Origin: Aureobasidium sp. EXF-3400
Taxonomy: Eukaryota > Ascomycota > Dothideomycetes > Dothideales > Saccotheciaceae
NCBI GenBank assembly: GCA_024195585.1
Contig: SWBL01000536.1
Location: 1-23,321, forward strand
Length of the DNA stretch: 23,321 nucleotides
Reading direction: 5' to 3'
Positions 1 to 9,725 of the stretch are shown piece by piece; within the stretch, counting starts at the first letter, position 1; each line of letters opens with the position of its first letter. Made by a program: the position numbers and the translations under genes. The notes under the pieces are model-generated. The model was not told the DNA's origin. It was given only the letters and a program-made list of their open reading frames with translations, and ran no database searches.

Positions 1-107
1 AGTCAGCTGAAAACTGGGCATCCCGTCCGCTCTGCCATACATAAGCAGTTGAACGGCAGATTAGTACTACGGTGGGTGACCACGTGGGAATCCCTGCTGA
101 TGTACGT
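1..107 (+). rRNA. 5S ribosomal RNA, 5'-truncated by window edge
   Basis: The sequence matches the fungal 5S rRNA core, including CATCCCGTCCGCTCT, a TTAGTA segment and GGTGGGTGACCAC, followed by the CCCTGCTG 3' strand. Comparison with the copy at the right end of the window shows that base 1 is about nucleotide 13 of the gene, so only the first 12 nt are missing; the mature 3' end would be near 107, giving the usual length of about 119 nt. T runs at 107-110 and 118-122 fit RNA polymerase III termination. The RNA belongs to the large ribosomal subunit. Many Pezizomycotina scatter 5S genes singly among protein genes, which fits this setting. Confidence 0.95.
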
Positions 108-122
108 TTTGCATTTCTTTTT
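107..122 (+). terminator. Pol III oligo-T terminators of the left 5S gene
   Basis: TTTT at 107-110 directly follows the predicted 5S 3' end and TTTTT at 118-122 gives a backup site. Runs of four or more T on the non-template strand are the normal RNA polymerase III stop signal. Confidence 0.7.
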
Positions 123-469
123 GTCTGAACAATCAATATTATGCGCTCGACAGCAGTCTTTTGCAAATACAAGGACGGTCGCTCTTCTTCAGTTTTGCAA
201 TCAATGCCTTTTGCTCGTCCAGTGAAGCTTTTGCGCATGTGTGCCAGAACGTCGCGAATGCTTTCTACTTGCCATCAAACAGGACCAGACGACCTCTTCG
301 CGATGTCCAGTGCCACGTACCCCAAGCCCTGCTTTTGCTGAAGCGTGGTCGAAACTGCCTGTTCAGTACGGCAGAACAATCTCTTGCGTCCAACATTTCC
401 TCGAATGCAAAGTATGCTTTCGTAAGACACAATCACCAAATCCTCAAGTGCCAAACCTGAACTTGATCA
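108..469. other. Intergenic between 5S and coiled-coil gene; weak coding-like minus frame
   Basis: No gene is confidently supported. On the minus strand one frame from 426 to 139 is open except for a single TAG (267-265), then ends in TAA (141-139). Its second half would encode a Lys/Glu-rich amphipathic segment (LDEQKALIAKLKK). It could be a downstream exon, a decayed gene or chance; a second minus-strand frame is nearly as open, which lowers confidence. Confidence 0.3.
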
Positions 470-947
470 TCACTGGCCATGGGTATCCACCTCCTCCCTA
501 AAAACATCCATCTCCACTTGTAATGCCTTCATCCCTTCCTTGACCTGATCAAGCTGGCCTCGTAACTGTCTTCTTCTCTTATTTGCATTTTGGACAACCA
601 TCTCCTTCGACTCTTCTTGCAACGCAGCTCTTGGCTCTGGAGACGCACTGTCGATAAGTCGATTACGGTGGTCCTCTTGGTCACGATCATAGAGCTTCTG
701 GTGGATGTCTTGGTTCTCGGCTTGGATGCGATTGAGTTCTTGTTTGTACTGTTTATGGAGTGAGTCAGTGGTGACTGGAGATGGGATTTAAGAGTGGAAG
801 ACGTACTGAATCGATACGGGATTGGAAGGCTGTGCATTGCGAGGCAATTGATACGTGGTCGGTGTTTGGAGTAGACATTGGAGTCGAGGAAAGCACTTCG
901 AAATCATCCGTTGATGTTTCCATATGAGATGCTGGGATTCCAATCAT
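470..947 (-). CDS. Small predicted coiled-coil protein, two exons (139 aa), function unknown
   Basis: Exon 1 is 947-807 and exon 2 is 748-470. The 58-nt intron (806-749) has a GTACGT donor, a CTGAC branch site and a CAG acceptor, and both junctions are phase 0. The start ATG lies in a CACCATG context. Residues 1-47 are Ser/Thr-rich and probably disordered. Residues 48-139, starting YKQELNRIQAENQDI, are highly charged and heptad-like: a first helix to about residue 80, a Pro-containing hinge (SPEP), then a second helix with a KRRR basic patch, ending at TGA 472-470. Only the spliced reading frame shows the coiled coil. I do not recognise the family; a structural or scaffold role is only a guess. 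An alternative 3' splice that extends the protein into 139-426 cannot be excluded. Confidence 0.65.
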
Positions 948-2836
948 GGTGTTTGTTGATGGAAGTGTTGAAAGTTTGCTTGCTCGGATGATATGACTTA
1001 TGGGTGACTTGCAAGTATTATATATGTTATTGCCATGCCTTTGTGTCCAGACATCTCAATACCTGCGACATATATGCGTCTTCAAGAATACCAGAGACAA
1101 TCTTTGTAAGACAACTCGAAGATCTTATGGGGTTCATCCTCATGAGACATTGCTCGATCAATGCATATACATTCGTCGTATCGGTCTGACTGCAAAGCAG
1201 ACTTACTGATTAACGATTCCGAGGAAGAGTCGTATATAGGCCATAGTCTTGATAAGTTCAGTCTCAGCCGCTTTTGGTTTTGTGCTCCTGGATTACAAGA
1301 CTTCTTGACTCAGTGAACTTGGGCCTTGGTGATAAGACAAGAATCTGGAGGTGATTTGACACAAAGGCTTGATGTGTTCTATCTCCTGCGATACAGTCGG
1401 TATTCTCTGACGTGCGGCAGTTTGAAGCAATTTCGAATGTCCGATTGTGAAGAATCGTTGTTGTTATAAGTTGCAAGAGAGGTTGCTTGTTGTTATTGTT
1501 TTTTCGCCAGCACTAGATACTTAGTGAAATCAGTATGTCCGGACGAGGCTGATAATGGCTGGCAATATGTGTAGCCATACTTGCGACTATGAGCGAAAGG
1601 TCTGCGTGCGGATAAGACATGCGACAAACCCAGCATCACAACTACTGTTGCTCCCAGTTAATCTAGTCAAAGACAGATGTATGGTCTAGTGTCTCGTGAA
1701 GTCTGAAATTAAAGACCAGACTGGTGGAGTGCGAAAGCTCGATTCGTGTTGAGATGGTGTCAGTTGGAGAACCAACTCCGAGTAGAGGGAACGACATGAT
1801 CAGATTGTCTTAAAACCTGTAAATGCATCAAGGAGAGCTCAGAAGAGGACGAGGTGTCCAACCTGTACGCGTAGGTCGCAGACACTGAACAAGCAAGACC
1901 GTGAAAAGCAAGTCGAGATATCGAACCAACAACAAACCATCTTTAATAAGCAAAGATGAGTACATGCGTTATCCCAATGCAGGAGAAGCAGAGACGTAGG
2001 TATATATGCGTTACCCTAATCGGGTTCAATCAATTACTGCACCAAAGACGAGTCGCGACGGGGAGACATTCCGGATAAGACGGCTCAATGTGCCTGACCA
2101 GCTGACATCTTGATGTCGCATGCGGCTGCACCCAAAGCATATGTGCTGTTGTCGGAAACATTTGGCTGAATCTGGTATGTCTTATTGGTCGCGGAAAGTG
2201 TATGATCAAGCCAAACCGCTATTAGCTCCCACATCCTCATAACGGTAGATGCTTGAGCAATGCTTGTTCCATGTTACAATCTGCGAATTTGAAGAGTCGA
2301 GGTTTCTGCAGTCGACCACCGACAATGCCTACTGGTGAAGACGAGCAAGTAGACTGATTTGATAGGGTCGGATTGTTCTTCTCGAGAGAGAAAGATCTGT
2401 GTTGGCTGGTGGGCGCAGTCAATGGGTGTGATAGTATCGAAGGATGAATCATGAATCGATCCTTCACTTTAAGGTACCGTCGTACCTACAGTGTGGTGGC
2501 TGACCCCGCTCCGTGAGCATAACTGCCTTGCGCCTGCACACAATATATCCATGCCTTTTTCTTGAGTTCAGTCAGCCTATTGCCTTGCGATTTCTAAACA
2601 TCAACATCGGGGTTCGAGGCGAAGTTTGGAGCATTCTCGAATTTGAGCGAAAGTCAGTGGTGTCAAAAACCCCCATCAAGTTTGTCGCATGATCCTAGTG
2701 TATATCAACTCAAAGCTCATATCATTCAGCCAAGTCTTCTCTCGCCCAGCAAAGCTTCTTCGCAAAGCCGAGTCGTCTCGTTGCACCACAACACCCACAC
2801 ACTTAAGCCTTTCAATACATCACACCAACCATCACC
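948..2836. other. About 1.9 kb without a supportable gene
   Basis: Both strands were read for splice-compatible exons, tRNA A/B boxes and repeats. Only short frames appear: a 61-codon plus-strand frame at 1004-1189, minus-strand frames at 1264-1476 and 2237-2467, and about 20 acidic codons near 1814-1876. None has a consistent partner exon or family resemblance. The last 150 bp are pyrimidine/CA-rich and are probably the 5'UTR and promoter of the 2837 gene. A non-coding RNA or a rapidly evolving gene cannot be excluded. Confidence 0.5.
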
Positions 2837-3112
2837 ATGGGCACTCCTTCTTGGGCCATTCCTGTCGGCGTTCTCGGCGGTCTCTGCTTAGCATGTCTCG
2901 CCTTTATCTGGTGGTATATCCCTAGACTCTACACCAAGGGCGTACAAGCAGACATGAACCGCGTGGCCTCTGAGAAAGCAGAACGTGAACGACAAGCTGC
3001 TGCGTTGAGAGAGGCGAATGGGGATACTGATCTGGAGGCTGGTGGTGCTCAGGTTGTGACGCCAGTGGTGAAAGAGTTCAAGTATACGCCGCAAGCATTT
3101 ACTGCTTATTAA
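2837..3112 (+). CDS. Small single-pass membrane protein (91 aa), uncharacterised
   Basis: A single exon starts at an ATG in a strong fungal context (ATCACCATGG) and ends in TAA. Residues about 6-28 form one hydrophobic segment (IPVGVLGGLCLACLAFIWWY), followed by RLYTKG and then a charged helical stretch (about 38-60, MNRVASEKAERERQAAALRE) and an acidic, flexible tail. Because the hydrophobic segment is N-terminal and followed by positive charges, I infer a signal-anchor or tail facing the cytosol. The length and layout resemble small membrane-anchored proteins annotated as hypothetical in filamentous ascomycetes, but I cannot name the family or the compartment. The nearest neighbours are unrelated in function. 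Confidence 0.75.
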   Translation: MGTPSWAIPVGVLGGLCLACLAFIWWYIPRLYTKGVQADMNRVASEKAERERQAAALREANGDTDLEAGGAQVVTPVVKEFKYTPQAFTAY

Positions 3113-4100
3113 AGGGGAGAGATGTAGACTGGGACATGCCGGGCATTATGGAGTTTGGTTGGGATCGGGACGAAAGATACCATGTTTGTATTGCTTGTCT
3201 GCGACAAGAGCCAGGAGGACGTTGTAATGGATCGATCATAGCAGACAAAGGCATCTGCAAGATGCAAACCATGACAACAAAGTGATTGTGCACATCAGGA
3301 TAGAGCAATGACGCTTACAATAAGAAAAGGTACGACCAAGCGACAACTGCCCATGTATTGAGTGTGGAAGGAAATAGCGACCGAGTAGAAAAGGGGGCGA
3401 GAAGGAAAGAGCAATCCTGCTGATAAACGAAGAGGAAGAAAAAGGTCGGCCTTCAGGCTGATAGGAGGCAAAGGAAGAAAGAGACGTTGTTGATGAGATG
3501 ACCAAGAGATCAGAAGGCCTAGATGCTCACCATGCAAGCAGACCTACGAAATCAGGATGGCATTGAGTTAGACACGATCGTTGTCAGTGTTGGGCTGTGG
3601 GCGTCAAGTACTGCGAGCAGGCTGTGGCTGAAACACAGTCCAGAGATACAGACCGACATAGGAGGTTGTCAATGGTGTTGTTGAGAGTGGTCGATGAATG
3701 CGAGAGCCAGGTCCAGTACGCGATAATCCTGAGGTCCGAGGCTATTGTTGCACTAGGGTACAGAGATGATCCGGTAGGTAGTTGGCTATGCGGGTTAACA
3801 GTAGCAAGGTCACTGCTGATAGGAAAGAATGGCCAGGAAATGTAAATCATGAACGGCGGGACCAATTTTCTCATTTTCATTTCGAGAAGATAGTCTTTCT
3901 TTTTTCCTTCATCCACCCAAGCAACGTGCAGCGTGCGGGCCAATACCGTCATGACATGATGCAGTGACTCCTTCGCTTGCAGGGTATTCGGAAAAAAGGA
4001 ACATGGTTTGCCCATTGCACATAGCATTGCGTGCCCGTAAAAAGTAAGAACTAACTCCTCATTTTGACTTTACAACCAGCGATCACCCAGGTTGATAAGT
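3113..4100. other. Intergenic between membrane protein gene and eL36 3' end
   Basis: This stretch holds the 3' flanks of two convergent genes. It includes a purine-rich tract at about 3384-3485. A 147-codon minus-strand frame (4027-3584) begins 74 bases after the eL36 stop on the same strand; its sequence shows no domain, no compositional sign of coding and no splice structure, so it is treated as chance within the 3' flank. Confidence 0.5.
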
Positions 4101-4846
4101 TTAGTGACCAGCGCGACGGGACTCGGCGATGTAGTTGGTCATCTCGTCAACCTTTCTCTTGGCGCGACCGAAGGTACCAAGCTGTGGCATGTGTTAGCGG
4201 GCATGTTTCCAGATTGAGGCGGTGGTGATCAAGGCGTACTCTTCTCTTTGCGAGCTTGCGGGCACGCTTGTCCTTGGAGTTACGGAGAAGTTCAACGACG
4301 CGGCGCTCGTATGGAGCGAGACTTGAATGAATGTTAGTCTGAGTTTATTGGAGTCGATTGGCCAAGGTCGAAGAGATTTTCGAGCTCTGGCGGAGAGATG
4401 GAACGTACCCGGCAACCTCCTTGACAACGTCACGGACGAAAGCGGTGCGCTTGCTGAGGTGACCCTTGGTGCGGGAGACACGGACTGCGGGCTGGCGGGG
4501 GGTGACCTTCTGTAGAAAGGAAAGACATGTCAGTCGACTGGTCTTGCAAAGATTGGTTCATCGGATCTAGAAGTGGGGTGTGCGTAGGTCGTTGATGCGA
4601 ATGCGATGATTGTTGCGTGTTCATGTCGGTGTTGGTCGATTGAGTCCAGGTCTGGTCGGATACGTCGTGCTTGTCGGTGCAGAAACTTCTTCATTATCCT
4701 CCTCTTCTATCGCATTTCGCATCTCGGACGGCGGCGGCGGCGGGTGCAGTGATTCCTTTCAGGCGGTGGGTATAGGGGAGTCAACGTACGTGGCCGGCGT
4801 TCAAGCCGCGAGCGAGGCCGCTCTTCTGCTTGACTTCCTTGGGCAT
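4101..4846 (-). CDS. RPL36: 60S ribosomal protein eL36 (L36e)
   Basis: There are four coding exons: 4846-4790, 4509-4409, 4321-4240 and 4181-4101. All introns start GTACG and end AG, and the frame closes exactly to give 106 aa, the usual eL36 length. Diagnostic segments are [37 protein letters not shown] and [14 protein letters not shown] with a short basic C-terminus ending RRAGH. The protein is a structural component of the large ribosomal subunit. Intron 1 (280 nt) is much longer than the other two and contains a (CGG)n run near 4730-4742. A CTAACACCACAG sequence ends five bases before the ATG, so a 5'UTR intron is likely, a common feature of ribosomal protein genes. I looked for a box C/D snoRNA inside intron 1 and saw no convincing C/D box pair. 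The gene is divergent from the Sfk1-like gene. Confidence 0.96.
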
Positions 4847-4851
4847 GTTTG

Positions 4852-4863
4852 CTGTGGTGTTAG
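4852..4863 (-). promoter_or_regulatory. Probable 3' end of a 5'UTR intron of RPL36
   Basis: Read on the minus strand, CTAAC followed seven bases later by CAG lies just upstream of the eL36 start, leaving CAAAC between the splice acceptor and ATG. That is an excellent branch site plus acceptor with no coding reason to be there. The matching donor was not identified with confidence. Confidence 0.6.
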
Positions 4864-5856
4864 TCGACGACGTCCGCTACCAGGAAAGAGAGGGCAGAGA
4901 TTCGAGAACCGCAGGCAGCTCGCGAATTTCGTCGGCAAAACTCCGCGTGCGATTTGTGCGTGCGTCGCTGTCCGCCGCCAAGCCTTTCCTCGCTTTCTCA
5001 GCTGAACCTCGGCCCTGGGCAGATCTGAGCACGCAACGAAGCTCTCAGCATGGCCTGCTTTGCGACTGTCTTTCGCTCTCGATGTTGTTGTGATGCCTCG
5101 CTTTCTCAAACCGCTGCCGCCGCCCATGTTGCCGCCGTCAAAAACTATATGCCCTTTCCCTGCTTTCGAGCAAGAGCCAAAACACCCACACGCTTGCCAG
5201 CCTGCTGTATCTTCCATCAATATATCTGACAAGGTATTACCCAATCTCGGTCTGTGGCCCCTTCGTCGTTCCTGAAGTCCTCGCCCTGTTCAGCCACAAC
5301 CGTCCTACATTCAAGCCTTCCGACGGAGTAGACGACCGACTGCATATGTTCTCCTTCCTTCCCCCATCCATGTTTTTCTGTACCATAAGTACATATCAAC
5401 GTACCAGAAAACGCGTCTCACCATGCCACCCTTCAAATCGATGACAATTTGCATCGCAATTTCCCCCAGCGGTTGACCATGAGCCGTGCTCCGAGGGATG
5501 CCGTAATGCGCCTATGACGTTTTGATGCTTGCTCAGCGTGGCTTTGGAACCTCTGACGCTGCCTTTGCCTTTTTTTCCTCACCATCTAATTAAAACCAGG
5601 CCGTCCCATTCAGCTTGGATCGTGCCCTCTCAACCCTGTTACTGACCATTGCAACGACTCTCTTCCTACCACGACATTCACCCCTCACCTCTTGCTCCCC
5701 AAAATATATCTTGCTGTGGTCATTCTCCTGTACACCAGTAACCGCGCGCAACGGTCCCAGCCACCAACAAACATTTCCTCACAAAACTCACGCGACAACC
5801 TCAAACCTTCAACATCTCCACTACGACTTGTTTGGATAAGATAGAATCTCGAAAAC
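4864..5856. promoter_or_regulatory. Divergent promoter region between RPL36 and the Sfk1-like gene
   Basis: About 1 kb separates the two divergent start codons. It should hold both 5'UTRs and both promoters. The eL36-proximal part is GC-rich. A TGACGT (CRE/ATF-type) sequence occurs near 5515, and pyrimidine-rich DNA lies at about 5560-5720. Short open frames here on both strands have no supporting features. Confidence 0.4.
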
Positions 5857-6851
5857 ATGTTCGGTCTTTCATACTGGCTTCTGCCACTCATTGCATCCGC
5901 TGTATGGCTAGGTATGTTGAATGCCGCATCTGGTGTACACGACTTCCAAGACTGACTCGTGTGATTACAGCAACACTACTTGCCATGTTGGGCGTCTGGA
6001 TCAATAGAGGTTCACCACGCTATGTCAGCATGGAGCCAGGTCAAACGATCGCATACATCTCAGACATTGGCGCAACAAACCTCCAGCCCCTCTTCATTGC
6101 CGGTTCCGCCGTTTCCGTCGTCGTCTTCGATGTGTGCTTCGTCTCAGAACGCTGGTTGCGCCACAAGGGCCGTCTTGCCCACAACACTTCCCTTACACAG
6201 AAGGTCTTGTCAGGTTTCGCTTGTGCCTTCGCTATCATTGGTGCTATCGGTTTGATCCTCTTGACCATCTTGGACACTGTCGACCACCCTACCGCTCACG
6301 ATATCTGCCTCGTCGTCTTCATGTATGTTTAATCTTCAATCTCCATCTGATCATAGCTGACAAACTCTACAGTGTTGGCTACATCATCTCAGCCATCTTC
6401 GCTTGCGCTGAATACCAACGTCTGGGTATCCACTTCCGCCAGTACCGCATCCTGCGCGCTTCTTTCTGGATCAAGTTGACCTTCATCTTCGTCGAGATTG
6501 GTCTTGCTATTGGTACGGTCGTCTTTTGCATATCCTCTGGGATACACTGCTAACACCTTTCCAGCCTTCGCTTCTCTTGGCCGTACTGCATCCAAGCGTA
6601 ACATCGCTGCCATCCTCGAATGGGTCATCTCCCTTATCTACATCATTTACCAGGCCCACTACGCCATGGACTTCTTCCCTGCCGTCCACAGCAAAGACAA
6701 CCGCTTCCCTAGTGTCGCCGAGATGATTGAGAATGGCGGCAACGGTCCTTCATACTCTGGCGGTCCCACCTTCTCCGAGAGCGCTTCATACGCAAGCGAG
6801 AACCCCATGCGCGCCAACGGCCAGACCGTCGAGCCCAGCAGAAACTTCTAA
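5857..6851 (+). CDS. Frag1/DRAM/Sfk1-family six-TM membrane protein (277 aa)
   Basis: Exons are 5857-5911, 5971-6322, 6373-6512 and 6565-6851. The introns (59, 50 and 52 nt) have GTATGT, GTATGT and GTACGG donors and clear CTGAC or CTAAC branch sites. The spliced product has six hydrophobic segments at about 5-29, 56-76, 97-119, 129-148, 167-187 and 197-219. The first loop carries the family-typical YVSMEPGQTIAYISDIGA, and the cytosolic C-terminal tail (about 220-277) is Ser/Gly-rich. In budding yeast, Sfk1 is a plasma membrane protein that helps anchor the PI 4-kinase Stt4 and affects lipid asymmetry; animal relatives (DRAM) act in autophagy. A plasma membrane lipid-signalling role is inferred from the family. 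Yeast Sfk1 is longer, mainly in its tail. Confidence 0.9.
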
Positions 6852-7812
6852 GCTTTCCGACATATGATATGACACACACCATACTAGTACTAATAAATTA
6901 ACCTTCTCGATGTATTATTTTATCGATTACGACGACGACGACAACGACAATTTCGAATAATGTCAAGGGAATCCCAGGAACATGAAATGGCAATAGGGGC
7001 AGGTACAAACCAAAAAGGTCCAGCAGGTTATGGGAGTTTGCTTGGTCGCTGTCGCTTTTCCTTTTTCTTTCAGGATGTTCCTTCCTCGCGAATACTCCTT
7101 TACAGCGAGCCTTTTTTTGCTTTTTCTGTCTTTCATGCATTCTGCACCTCCTACACTCTGTACTATATGGCAATAAGGGCTGGAGCATGTACATGAGACT
7201 TTATAGATGATATCAGACAACTTTTTACATTTAGTTTCGTTTCTCTCATCATACTCGTAGCAATTGGATAACCTGTCTTATCACTTTAAGGCAATGCATT
7301 AAACCCCTAGTGTGGACCTTTAGCCAGTACCCCCGTGGTTCGAGCCGCTGTTCCGCAGACTTTCCATCATAACGACGATGGAAAAAGGCTATACGACAAA
7401 AGCACTATACACCCGTACGAAGTGACGGGAGATCATGTGTACCACTCGATATCGTTACTCCTTGCATTCTCTAGGTAATCGCGCCACGCACTGTGGCTAC
7501 CAGCATGGCATCCAGGAATGTACAAGAGGGTAATTGGAGTCGGAAAAGGTTATGTTCGGGTCATTGAACACATCGCTGCGAGGCCCCTCTGATCACATTC
7601 CTTTACACAGAGAGCAAAAACAGCTGAGTTTCCAAAACGTTGAATAGTGGTTAAATTTGTTAATCGTCTCAGTCATAACTAGTGTGTGTAAAAACGTAAA
7701 AAAAAACTATCCTCCTTTTTTGTTCCCTTTGAATGTACAATTGCCTTTCTAATATCTCGGCCGGGGTCGGTTGTGTTGAAACGCGAGCCTTGTTCAGTTG
7801 ACTTTCTGCACT
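6852..7812. other. Convergent 3' flanks of the Sfk1-like and purine genes
   Basis: There is no gene here. A short ACG-repeat tract lies at about 6928-6949, just after the Sfk1-like stop. A perfect 8-bp inverted repeat (7361-7368 and 7377-7384) could form a hairpin. A/T homopolymer runs near 7688-7725 fit polyadenylation regions. Open frames on either strand are low-complexity and rejected. Confidence 0.5.
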
Positions 7813-9725
7813 CTAGTGGTGGAACAGACGGATGTGCTGCTCGACGAAAGTGATGTTGAGCTTCTCAGCAGTGGTGAAGACGGCCTGGTCGTTCTGGCTG
7901 CCGGTGGGGGCGGCAATGTACTTGACACCAGAGCGAGCGGCACGGAAGACATTGTCGATGAAGGGGAAGAAGGCGTCGGAGCTGACGGCGACCTCGGACA
8001 GCTTGTTCAACCAAGCCTGGCGCTCCTCGGCAGAGAAGGGAGTAGGTACCTCGTCGAACATCTTCTCGTACTCGTGCTTCTCCTCGTCTGAGGCGGGAAG
8101 AACGCCGCTGCAGAGCATGTCGATGGCGTTGCTCTTGTCGGGGCGCTTGGTGCCCTTCTTCCACTTGATGTTCAGGGCACGCTCGTGGAAGCGCATGAAC
8201 CAGTTGTCGGCCTTGTCGCCAGCGAGACGTGTGCAGTGGATACGGCTCTGCTGGCCAGCACCAAGACCAATGACCTGGCCATTGAGAGCGTAGCAGACAG
8301 AGTTGGACTGAGTGTACTTGAGGGCGATGGTGGCAACAGTCAGATCGCGGAGGGCAGACTCGGGGAGAGGGGCGGAGTCCTTGGGGGTGATAACAGTGCC
8401 GAAGCTTTCTGAAGGAGTGATGTGGGCATCGTTGCGGCCTTGGGTGAGGTTGATGCCGTAGACGGTACGGTACTCCTGAGCGGCGGGCTCGAACTCGGGG
8501 TCCATCTGGAGAACGAGGTAGCGACCACCCTTCTTCTTGCTGAGGATCTCGAGAGCCTCCTTGGTGTAAGAGGGAGCAATGACACCATCAGAAACCTCAC
8601 GGGAGATGATCTTGGCGGTAGGGATATCAACCTCGTGCGACAAGGCGATCATATCACCGAACGAAGACATACGGTCGGCACCACGGGCTCTGGCGTAAGC
8701 CTGGGCAAGGCCGGAGCTCTCGATACCCTCAATATCGTCGACCATGTAGACCTTGCGCTCGACCTCGTTGAGAGGAACGCCAATGGCGGCACCAGCAGGC
8801 GAGACGTGCTTGAAACTGGCGGCAGCGGGGAATTTGAGAGCAGCGCTGAGCTCCTTGACCAAAGGCCATGCGTTCAGGGCGTCGAGCAAGTTGACGTAGC
8901 CGGGGGCACCACACAGAACCTTGAAGGGCAGCTTCTGGTCCTTCATGAAGGCAGCGGCAGACTTCTGGTGGGGATTGGTACCGTAACGCAGCGAAACGTG
9001 CTGGTTGCCATTGCCAGCGTACTTCTTGCGGAAGAACTCCGAGATGGCAGTATCGTAATCGGCAGTGTGCTCGAAAGCCTTGAGGGCGAGCATCTGGCGG
9101 GTGGCATCGGTGACATCGCCCTTCTCGAGCTCGGAGAGGAAGTCGTGGTAGTTGTTGGGGTCTGAGAGGATGGTCACACGCGAGTGGTTCTTTGCAGCGG
9201 CACGGATGAGGGTGACACCACCAATGTCAATCTCCTCGACGGCCTCAGGGATAGTGACGTTGATCTTGGCGACAGTGTCCTTGAAAGGGTACAGGTTGCA
9301 GATGACATAGTCGACCTTGTTGATGTTCTGCTCGGCCAGGTCCTTCTCGTCCGAGGCGAGGTCACGGGCGAGGATACCGGCGTGCACTGAGGGGTGGAGA
9401 GTCTTGACACGGCCACCGAGCATCTCGGGAGCCTTGGTGATGGCCGAAACATCTCTGCGCCAAAGTCAGCTCTGGCCGTGCGATTGCAGCTGTTGGGAAG
9501 AGACTCACTCGACGGGGAAGTTGGCCTCACGGATCATCTTAGCGGTGCCGCCAGATGCGAGCAGGCGGACATTATTCTTGATGAGGCCCTTGGCCAGGTC
9601 GAGCAGGCCCGTCTTGTCGTAGACGGACAAGATGGCTGAGCATTGCGTGAGCTTGTGCCTCTCGGCCTGAGGGGTAGCTATCGATCCTGCTTCTTACCAA
9701 TCTTTTGCGAACTGTTGGCGGCCAT
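7813..9725 (-). CDS. ADE16: Bifunctional AICAR transformylase / IMP cyclohydrolase (ATIC, PurH type)
   Basis: Exons are 9725-9698, 9635-9509 and 9454-7813; the frame closes to 598 aa, typical for this enzyme. The N-terminal MGS-like cyclohydrolase domain (about 1-145) shows [32 protein letters not shown] and the [18 protein letters not shown] signature. The C-terminal transformylase domain contains the catalytic Lys-His pair in [12 protein letters not shown] (K267, H268), equivalent to the Lys-His of vertebrate ATIC. It performs the last two steps of de novo purine synthesis: formyl transfer from 10-formyl-tetrahydrofolate to AICAR, then ring closure to IMP, in the cytosol. Budding yeast has two copies (ADE16/ADE17); filamentous fungi usually have one, so the symbol denotes the family. 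The short first coding exon (28 nt) is easily missed. Confidence 0.97.

Noticed and set aside
2600..2625. Possible tRNA T-arm (GGTTCGAGGC)
   Set aside because: The flanking bases cannot form the five-pair T stem, and no A box or acceptor stem is in range. The similar GGTTCGAGCC at 7338 fails the same test.
3584..4027. 147-codon ATG frame on the minus strand after eL36
   Set aside because: It has no domain, no splice signals and hydrophobic/Ser-rich random-looking content, and it starts 74 bases past the eL36 stop, so it is probably within the 3' flank.
4510..4789. snoRNA inside RPL36 intron 1
   Set aside because: No convincing C box (RTGATGA) with a matching D box and terminal stem was seen on the sense strand.
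4610..5244. Frames of 131 and 147 codons on both strands around the RPL36 start
   Set aside because: They run through eL36 exon 1, its introns and its GC-rich 5'UTR and have no independent support.
8422..9165. 247-codon plus-strand frame across the purine gene
   Set aside because: It is antisense to a certain ADE16/ATIC exon; the low-complexity Val/Gly/Asp composition is the mirror of that gene's codon bias.
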